Positions 4,799 through 9,134 of a stretch of DNA of 9,134 nt are shown here, one piece after another; positions within the stretch are counted from its first letter, which is position 1; each line of letters starts with the position of its first letter. Both the position numbers and the translations under genes were made by a program. The stretch lies in the NCBI GenBank assembly GCA_018824765.1, contig JAHJFW010000011.1, forward strand, positions 1-9,134, given 5' to 3'. Under the pieces are notes generated by a model. The model ran no database searches. It saw nothing but the letters and a program-made list of their open reading frames with translations, and had not been told where the DNA came from. This stretch comes from Patescibacteria group bacterium (GTDB lineage Bacteria > Patescibacteriota > Patescibacteriia > 2-12-FULL-60-25).

Positions 4799-5282
4799 CT
4801 TCCCCTTTCCATTTCGCCAAAAAATCCGAACTTGACCAGAGCTTCGGTTCGCCTACGCCGGTGATAATCTCACAACTGATTTCTTTGCAGACATCCCATT
4901 CAGGAATGGTTTCGGGAGAAAATCGGTCACCGCCTTTTGTGAAGATGTGAGGACGGATTCGACGGAGCGCCTCGCGTACGGTCATGTCATTTTCTATTTC
5001 GAACGGCACGATTAAATCCGCTCCTCGCGCATATGACATAATGCGGCAGCGAGTGATAAGGTCTTGGAACGGCCGCCCTTTTTTGGCGCGTAAAAAAGCG
5101 TCGCCGTTTACGATTACCACGACGGTGTCGCCGATTCTTTTCGATTCCACGATCACGCTCAAGTGTCCGGGATGCACAGGGTCGTAACCGCCGGAAGTGC
5201 AGACGATTTTTCCAAGCTCGGCGCGATGCTGATTAAAAAAATCAAAATCCACGATAGGCGCGGGAAGTGACACTTGGTTCAT
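4779..5282 (-). CDS. HxGH nucleotidyltransferase (cytidylyl/adenylyltransferase, RfaE-C/TagD-like)
   Basis: A 167-residue single-domain enzyme of the nucleotidylyltransferase superfamily, which joins CTP or ATP to a phosphorylated small molecule and releases pyrophosphate. Motifs are VCTSGGYDPVHPGH (27-40) with the catalytic HPGH, FTKGGDR (114-120), and the C-terminal SSS (150-152) that takes the place of the family's ISSTxIR motif. Length and motif order resemble the heptose-phosphate adenylyltransferase domain of HldE/RfaE and glycerol-3-phosphate cytidylyltransferase. The substrate cannot be read from sequence, and classical LPS heptose is unlikely in a CPR cell. The ATG at 5282 is preferred; an in-frame TTG at 5303 would add seven residues across the candidate promoter. 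There is no clear Shine-Dalgarno. The gene is divergent from the membrane-protein gene. Confidence 0.87.
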   Translation of the reverse strand: MNQVSLPAPIVDFDFFNQHRAELGKIVCTSGGYDPVHPGHLSVIVESKRIGDTVVVIVNGDAFLRAKKGRPFQDLITRCRIMSYARGADLIVPFEIENDMTVREALRRIRPHIFTKGGDRFSPETIPEWDVCKEISCEIITGVGEPKLWSSSDFLAKWKGEGREVEK

Positions 5283-5293
5283 AGACGCTTGTA

Positions 5294-5322
5294 AGTTTTG
5301 CAACCGATAGGTAGTTTGTCAA
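5294..5322 (-). promoter_or_regulatory. Candidate promoter of the nucleotidyltransferase gene
   Basis: A perfect TTGACA -35 (5322-5317 on the - strand), a 17-nt spacer and AAAACT (5299-5294), a weak -10 with three of six matches. The expected start is near 5287, a few nt before the ATG at 5282. Confidence 0.35.
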
Positions 5323-5334
5323 TTGATAATTTTT

Positions 5335-5365
5335 TTGCCTCAAATCGTTTCAGACGTGATACACT
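5335..5365 (+). promoter_or_regulatory. Candidate promoter of the membrane-protein gene
   Basis: TTGCCT (5335-5340), a 19-nt spacer and TACACT (5360-5365), with an extended TG at 5357-5358. The start would fall near 5372, right at the ATG at 5373, again suggesting a leaderless mRNA. It shares the 90-bp divergent region with the nucleotidyltransferase promoter. Confidence 0.3.
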
Positions 5366-5372
5366 TCCCGAT

Positions 5373-6620
5373 ATGCCGTCTATAATTTCGCTGTGGACGA
5401 AATTGTTTCCGTTTAAAAGATTGCCGTCAATTGATCGTTTTCATTTGGAAACCGTTACCAATCCCCGCGAATTGGATTTCGGGGAAATTTTGCCGATTGA
5501 GATCCGTTATGTTTTATCAATCAATCCGTCGCGGCATGAAACTTTTCGCAAGTTGCTTGAAAAAGGTTATGGGCTTGGCGTGCGCACCGTAAAAAAGACG
5601 CCGGAAAAAGTTTTATTGGCGGTTGATCGGATTTCGCGCAGAAGCCAGCATAACACCATCATGCCTTGGCTGGAGAAGCTGTTGCGTTATGAGGAGTTGC
5701 CGGTTTGGAGCGAGGAAGAATTGCGCACGGCTGAAGATGCGGATGTGAATTTATACGCCGAAGCCAGAACCATAATCGAACAGCGTTTTGAGTTCAAAAA
5801 AATCGTTTTGGTTTCTTTGAACAACCAATGTCTTACCGAGCGGGAACAGGAGTTGATGCGCGAAGTAAACACAGACCTTTATCCTTTTGCCATTGATTCA
5901 ATTATCAATCAAGTTACTTTTGACAATGCGCACACGCGGACGGAAACAGCACAAACCATCATTAAAGCACTGTTGATTATCGGTCCGATCGCGCATGCGT
6001 TGGAGCATGTTTTGTCCGGTATTGGAAAAGTTTTTGCCGCCACAGCCGACGATCTGCTGTCAGAGGCGGCGGAATTGTTTGCTTTGCGCGGCTCGGGATT
6101 TACATGGCGCCAGCTCGCAAAACGCTCGAAGATTCTCGTGCCGGTTTTTTTACTGGCGACCTACGGCGCTTTTCAAGTTGAGCCGCTGGTGCGCGAGGGC
6201 AGGACTGCTTTAGCCGGTGCGATTTTCGGTTTGTCTGCCGTGGCCTTATCGCTGACAACCGCTCTGCAGTCGGTGAAGATGTACCACCACGCTTTTTCAT
6301 CTTTGGCGCGCGAAGGCAAGTTGAAACTTGAGCCGGGAAAAGGATTGTGGCGTTATGCCTTGCTGCAAGATTTTACCAACCCTGCCCGCTTGGGATTATT
6401 TATCGGCGCTTTAACATCTCCGCTGGCCGCGGCTGTGGTTTTCTCTTTTTTCCCGCAACTCACAAGAAACGGTTGGGTCTTGGCCTTGTTGGGTTCGGTT
6501 GAATCAATCGTGGCCGCTTTGACCGTGATGGCTGCCAAGCGGATAAATCGCGCGCTGTTTACGCGCCGGATAATGCGGGTTATCAAAGCCTCATTTGCGC
6601 CGCTCAACCGTTCCAACTAA
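5373..6620 (+). CDS. Multi-pass membrane protein of unknown function
   Basis: I do not recognise this family. From the ATG at 5373 the product has 415 residues. Residues 1 to about 190 look soluble, charged and mainly helical, with no motif I can name. The C-terminal half is hydrophobic. Probable membrane segments are at about 253-270 (ILVPVFLLATYGAFQV), 278-299 (TALAGAIFGLSAVALSLTTAL), 339-360 (LGLFIGALTSPLAAAVVFSF) and 367-387 (WVLALLGSVESIVAALTV). A weaker hydrophobic stretch lies at 194-219 (TIIKALLIIGPIAHALEHVL). The tail is Arg-rich. An in-frame ATG at 5298 would add 25 residues spanning the promoter region and is less likely. There is no signal peptide or lipobox. The neighbours (nucleotidyltransferase, signal peptidase) hint at the envelope but do not define a role. 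Confidence 0.75.
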   Translation: MPSIISLWTKLFPFKRLPSIDRFHLETVTNPRELDFGEILPIEIRYVLSINPSRHETFRKLLEKGYGLGVRTVKKTPEKVLLAVDRISRRSQHNTIMPWLEKLLRYEELPVWSEEELRTAEDADVNLYAEARTIIEQRFEFKKIVLVSLNNQCLTEREQELMREVNTDLYPFAIDSIINQVTFDNAHTRTETAQTIIKALLIIGPIAHALEHVLSGIGKVFAATADDLLSEAAELFALRGSGFTWRQLAKRSKILVPVFLLATYGAFQVEPLVREGRTALAGAIFGLSAVALSLTTALQSVKMYHHAFSSLAREGKLKLEPGKGLWRYALLQDFTNPARLGLFIGALTSPLAAAVVFSFFPQLTRNGWVLALLGSVESIVAALTVMAAKRINRALFTRRIMRVIKASFAPLNRSN

Positions 6621-6637
6621 CACACCGGTAAGCCTAC

Positions 6638-6666
6638 TCGACAGCGGGAAAAAAATGAGTTAAACT
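6638..6666 (+). promoter_or_regulatory. Candidate lepB promoter with overlapping small palindrome
   Basis: TCGACA (6638-6643, five of six to TTGACA), a 17-nt spacer and TAAACT (6661-6666, four of six). The start would be near 6673. The -10 lies inside an 11-bp palindrome GAGTTAAACTC (6657-6667), which could be chance or a repressor site; the window does not settle which. Confidence 0.4.
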
Positions 6667-6714
6667 CTTCTTCTCTATGAGACTCTTTTGCAGACGCAAT
6701 GACGATGTAAACCA

Positions 6715-6721
6715 GGGAGGG
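6715..6721 (+). promoter_or_regulatory. Shine-Dalgarno that sets the lepB start
   Basis: GGGAGGG ends 6 nt before the ATG at 6728. An in-frame ATG at 6677 has no such site, so 6728 is preferred. Confidence 0.7.
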
Positions 6722-6727
6722 CGCAAA

Positions 6728-7285
6728 ATGGTGCTGGGTTTGATATTTGAGTTGATCCAGGTCGCCGCCATTTCCCTAGCCATCATCATTCCTGTCCGTT
6801 ATTTTTTGATCCAGCCGTTTTATGTGAAGGGCGCGTCAATGGAACCGAATTTTTTCGACCACGAGTATTTGATTATTGACGAGATTTCCTATCGTTTCAG
6901 CGAACCCGAAAGGGGGGATATAGTCGTGTTCAGGTATCCTAGAGACCCCTCGCAGTTTTTTATTAAGCGGATTATCGCCATGCCGGAAGAGACCGTGGAA
7001 ATTGCCGGAGGGCAAATAAAGATTTTTAACGCCGATAATCCCAATGGTTTTGTTTTGCCGGAGAACGAATATTTGGATCAGGTGTTTACGGCCACTACAC
7101 GCAGTGTAACTTTAAAAGCCGACGAATATTTCGTGCTTGGCGACAATCGGATACAAAGTTTGGATTCCAGATATTTCGGTCCGATAAACCGCTATGATGT
7201 CGTAGGGCGCGTTTGGCTCCGCGGTTGGCCATTGGATCGCTGGAAAGTATTCAAACAACCTGCATATCAGACGGTAAGTCCATAA
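6728..7285 (+). CDS. lepB: Signal peptidase I
   Basis: This membrane-bound serine protease removes signal peptides from exported proteins, using a Ser-Lys dyad. The product has 185 residues from the ATG at 6728. One N-terminal membrane segment (about 3-27) is followed by VKGASMEPNF with the nucleophile Ser37. Then come GDIVVFRYP and FFIKRIIAMPEE with the general base Lys80, and the GDNR..SLDSR.FG box (about 138-150), followed by VGRVWLRGWP. All catalytic boxes are present and the length fits the short Gram-positive-like form. The C-terminal TVSP runs into a 9-nt repeat. An upstream ATG at 6677 would add 17 residues (MRLFCRRNDD...) without a ribosome binding site. It stands about 75 nt before hisS. 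Confidence 0.94.
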   Translation: MVLGLIFELIQVAAISLAIIIPVRYFLIQPFYVKGASMEPNFFDHEYLIIDEISYRFSEPERGDIVVFRYPRDPSQFFIKRIIAMPEETVEIAGGQIKIFNADNPNGFVLPENEYLDQVFTATTRSVTLKADEYFVLGDNRIQSLDSRYFGPINRYDVVGRVWLRGWPLDRWKVFKQPAYQTVSP

Positions 7286-7302
7286 AGTCTGTAAAGTCGC
7301 GC
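7276..7302 (+). repeat. 9-nt repeat (AAGTCCATA/AAGTCTGTA/AAGTCGCGC) across the lepB stop
   Basis: Three 9-nt units, each starting AAGTC, cover the last codons and stop of lepB and run into the lepB-hisS gap. The third unit keeps only the first half. The unit resembles the AGTCCGT/AGTCTGT heptamer inside prmC. Further on (7317-7331) GAGCACTGAGAACC resembles the coding-strand heptamer of the prmC array at 3977-4011. Function unknown. Confidence 0.5.
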
Positions 7303-7360
7303 TTGGATCACTGCCGAGCACTGAGAACCGTTTACTTCATTCATCATCCCATTAATTTCT

Positions 7361-8689
7361 ATGCCAAAAAAATCCGCCACAAAAAAAGAGCCGGCCGTTT
7401 CTTCCAAAAAAGCGCCGCCGCAGATTGCGCCGCCGCGTGGCATGCGCGATATTTTGCCGGCAGAGCAGGGCTTTTGGGATATTGCTCGTAAAGCCTGCAT
7501 TTCTATCGCATCAACCTATGGCTTTGAGCGTATAGATACTCCTATAGTGGAAGAAACAGCTTTATTCGTGCGCGGCGTGGGAAAACAGACGGATATTGTT
7601 GAAAAGGAAATTTATTCGTTTGAAACTGCGGGAAACGAGAAATTGTCTTTGCGACCGGAGTGCACGGCTTCTATTGTGCGCGCCTACATTTCTAACGGGA
7701 TGCTGAACCAGCCGCAACCGGTTAAGCTATGGTATATGGGGCCGATGTTTCGGCACGATCGTCCACAACGCGGCCGCTACCGCCAGTTTTTTCAATTCGG
7801 CTGCGAATTATTGGGTGAGATGGATGCAGTTTGCGATGCGCAGTTGGTGATAATCAGTTATTTGATTTTGAAGGAGCTGGGCATTGACGCGGTTGTCAGG
7901 ATAAATTCGATTGGAACCCCTGAATCGCGCGTGAATTATAAAAATGCGCTGTCGTCGTATTTCAGGAGCAAGCGCGCAAGGCTGTCTGAAGAAGACAGGA
8001 AGCGCCTGACGAAAAATCCTTTGCGCCTGCTCGATTCGAAAGATCCGGCGGTGATTGAGATGAAGGCTGAAGCGCCACAGATAGTGGACTGGCTGGATGA
8101 AGATTCCAAAGCGCACTTTATGCGCGTTTTGGAATATCTTGATGAAATCAACGTGCCGTATCAGCTCGACCCATATTTGGTCCGCGGTTTGGATTACTAC
8201 ACTAAAACGGTATTCGAACTTTTTACGGCGAGTGAAGAAGACGAAGCGACGCAATCAGCCTTGGGCGGCGGTGGCAGGTATGACGGTTTGGCCGAGATTT
8301 TAGGCGGCCGTCCGACTCCGGCAGCAGGCTTTGCCCTGGGCTTGGACCGCGTAGTTTCCAAATTGAAAGAACTGAATCCACAGATTGAGCCGAATAAAGT
8401 TGAAGTGTTTGTCGCACAGCTTGGAGAACAGGGCAGGAAGAAGGCGCTGATGGTGTTCGAAGAATTGCGCGAGGCAGGCGTTAAGACAGGCGAGGCTTTT
8501 TCCAAAGACGCCATTAAAGCCCAAATGGAAATAGCCAACCGCAGAGGCGCGGCATGGGCGGTGATTATCGGCCAAAAAGAGGTTTTGGACGGCACGGCCA
8601 TCATCCGCGATATGGATTCCGGCACGCAGGAAATCGTGGATGCGCGGAAGATCGTGCAGGAGATAAAGAAGAAATTGGGCCACGGTTGA
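7361..8689 (+). CDS. hisS: Histidyl-tRNA synthetase
   Basis: A class II aminoacyl-tRNA synthetase that charges tRNA-His. Its 442 residues are slightly longer than the usual 420-430 because of a Lys/Ala/Pro-rich N-terminal extension (about residues 2-24) before PPRGMRDILP. Motifs in order are LSLRPECTASIVR (95-107), motif 2 (about 124-146: WYMGPMFRHDRPQRGRYRQF), the histidine-specific LVRGLDYYTKTVFE (273-286), GGGGRYDGL (302-310) and motif 3 AGFALGLDRV (322-331). The C-terminal anticodon-binding domain starts near residue 345 and includes GEAFSKDAIKAQMEIANRRGAAWAVIIG-like sequence. The ATG at 7361 is kept because conserved residues precede the next in-frame ATG. No Shine-Dalgarno is visible. 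The stop is TGA. Confidence 0.96.
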   Translation: MPKKSATKKEPAVSSKKAPPQIAPPRGMRDILPAEQGFWDIARKACISIASTYGFERIDTPIVEETALFVRGVGKQTDIVEKEIYSFETAGNEKLSLRPECTASIVRAYISNGMLNQPQPVKLWYMGPMFRHDRPQRGRYRQFFQFGCELLGEMDAVCDAQLVIISYLILKELGIDAVVRINSIGTPESRVNYKNALSSYFRSKRARLSEEDRKRLTKNPLRLLDSKDPAVIEMKAEAPQIVDWLDEDSKAHFMRVLEYLDEINVPYQLDPYLVRGLDYYTKTVFELFTASEEDEATQSALGGGGRYDGLAEILGGRPTPAAGFALGLDRVVSKLKELNPQIEPNKVEVFVAQLGEQGRKKALMVFEELREAGVKTGEAFSKDAIKAQMEIANRRGAAWAVIIGQKEVLDGTAIIRDMDSGTQEIVDARKIVQEIKKKLGHG

Positions 8690-8692
8690 TTG

Positions 8693-8698
8693 TATAAT
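8693..8698 (+). promoter_or_regulatory. Perfect -10 box before the methyltransferase gene
   Basis: TATAAT lies 4 nt after the hisS stop codon. No good -35 is found 16-18 nt upstream inside hisS. The start would be near 8705, leaving a leader of about 26 nt that is A/T-rich, contains an inverted GTTAA/TTAAC pair (8707-8711, 8720-8724) followed by T6, and has no Shine-Dalgarno. Confidence 0.45.
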
Positions 8699-8730
8699 GG
8701 TTTTGTGTTAACGATTTAATTAACTTTTTT

Positions 8731-9134
8731 ATGGAAAAGAACCCATTTTCGTCGATCAGTCAAGAAAAAAACGGGTATTTCAATGCACCAAAAGACCCAG
8801 ACAAAGGAGCTATTACAACTTCTTTCCTTGATGATTTAGCGGAATTCGTAACGGGTGAACCCGTAGAAGAGCCCCGGATTGATTGGACTGATGATGAATT
8901 CGAAATTAATCGTAAACATCAGAATGAGATTGAAACAGCCTTTTCTCGAAACTATTTTCCAGAAGAAAGAAGGCATCATCAAATAAAACACAAGGAAATT
9001 TCAGAATATATTTCAAATCTAATGAGAGGAAAAGTAGTTCTGGATCTCGGATGCGGGGTTCAGGCGGCGGGTTATAGAATTGCCGATTACGCAAAGGCTG
9101 AAAAATATATCGGGGTTGAGAAGAATTTCGGAAG
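8731..9134 (+). CDS. SAM-dependent methyltransferase (5' part, cut by window end)
   Basis: An open frame from the ATG at 8731 runs to the window end without a stop, giving 134 complete codons. Residues 1-75 are acidic and low in recognisable motifs. Residues 80-100 are Arg/His/Lys-rich. Then comes a class I methyltransferase motif I, VVLDLGCGVQAAG (102-114), and a motif II-like acid in YIGVEK (Glu130 at the end of strand beta 2). The substrate is unknown because the rest of the domain is outside the window. The unusually long pre-domain extension (about 100 residues) may hold a family-specific function. The composition is more A/T-rich than hisS. Confidence 0.75.
   Translation, partial: MEKNPFSSISQEKNGYFNAPKDPDKGAITTSFLDDLAEFVTGEPVEEPRIDWTDDEFEINRKHQNEIETAFSRNYFPEERRHHQIKHKEISEYISNLMRGKVVLDLGCGVQAAGYRIADYAKAEKYIGVEKNFG

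Noticed and set aside
1974..8689. Alternative genetic code with UGA as glycine
   Set aside because: murA, the GIY-YIG gene and hisS end on TGA at natural family lengths, and the conserved proteins have no in-frame TGA.
8690..8730. Intrinsic terminator after hisS
   Set aside because: The only inverted repeat (GTTAA/TTAAC) is a weak 5-bp A/T stem; the T6 after it runs straight into the next start codon.

Overview
This 9.1 kb window looks like the genome of a Candidate Phyla Radiation (Patescibacteria, probably Parcubacteria-like) bacterium. The gene order is typical of a small housekeeping genome: short intergenic gaps, several genes with no visible Shine-Dalgarno, a PrmC with an NLPY variant of the NPPY motif, and short repeats scattered between and inside genes. 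The lineage assignment is inference from these traits. UGA acts as a normal stop, because murA and hisS both end on TGA at the usual family length, so the Gly-UGA code of Gracilibacteria/SR1 does not apply.

Left part (1-3284, + strand): ribosomal protein L25/CTC (20-709), a repeat-rich gap (710-894), a membrane-anchored DUF3048/YerB-like protein (895-1965), and murA (1974-3284) 8 nt after it. Centre-left (3298-3678): a compact element with inverted-repeat ends and a GIY-YIG nuclease, lying between the convergent 3' ends of murA and prmC. Then, on the - strand, prmC (3655-4608), the release-factor glutamine methyltransferase. Divergent from it are a tRNA-Val(CAC) gene (4646-4722) and a strong hairpin terminator. 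Right part: a - strand HxGH nucleotidyltransferase (4779-5282), diverging from an unrecognised multi-pass membrane protein (5373-6620), then signal peptidase I (6728-7285), histidyl-tRNA synthetase (7361-8689), and the 5' part of a SAM-dependent methyltransferase cut by the window end (8731-9134).

Most genes serve translation (L25, tRNA-Val, HisRS, PrmC) or the cell envelope (MurA, DUF3048 protein, signal peptidase, nucleotidyltransferase). They do not form one pathway, and only DUF3048-murA looks like a tight operon.

The unusual content is the repeats. (1) The GIY-YIG nuclease sits between inverted repeats. One arm supplies the nuclease's own Shine-Dalgarno and also encodes the last eight residues and stop codon of PrmC. 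(2) Short tandem arrays with a 7-nt period, each about five units or 35 bp but with different unit sequences, occur twice in the rplY-DUF3048 gap and three times in frame inside prmC, where they encode 7-residue-period peptide segments. Related 8-nt and 9-nt repeats lie at the 3' ends of two other genes. I cannot name a described family for these arrays.
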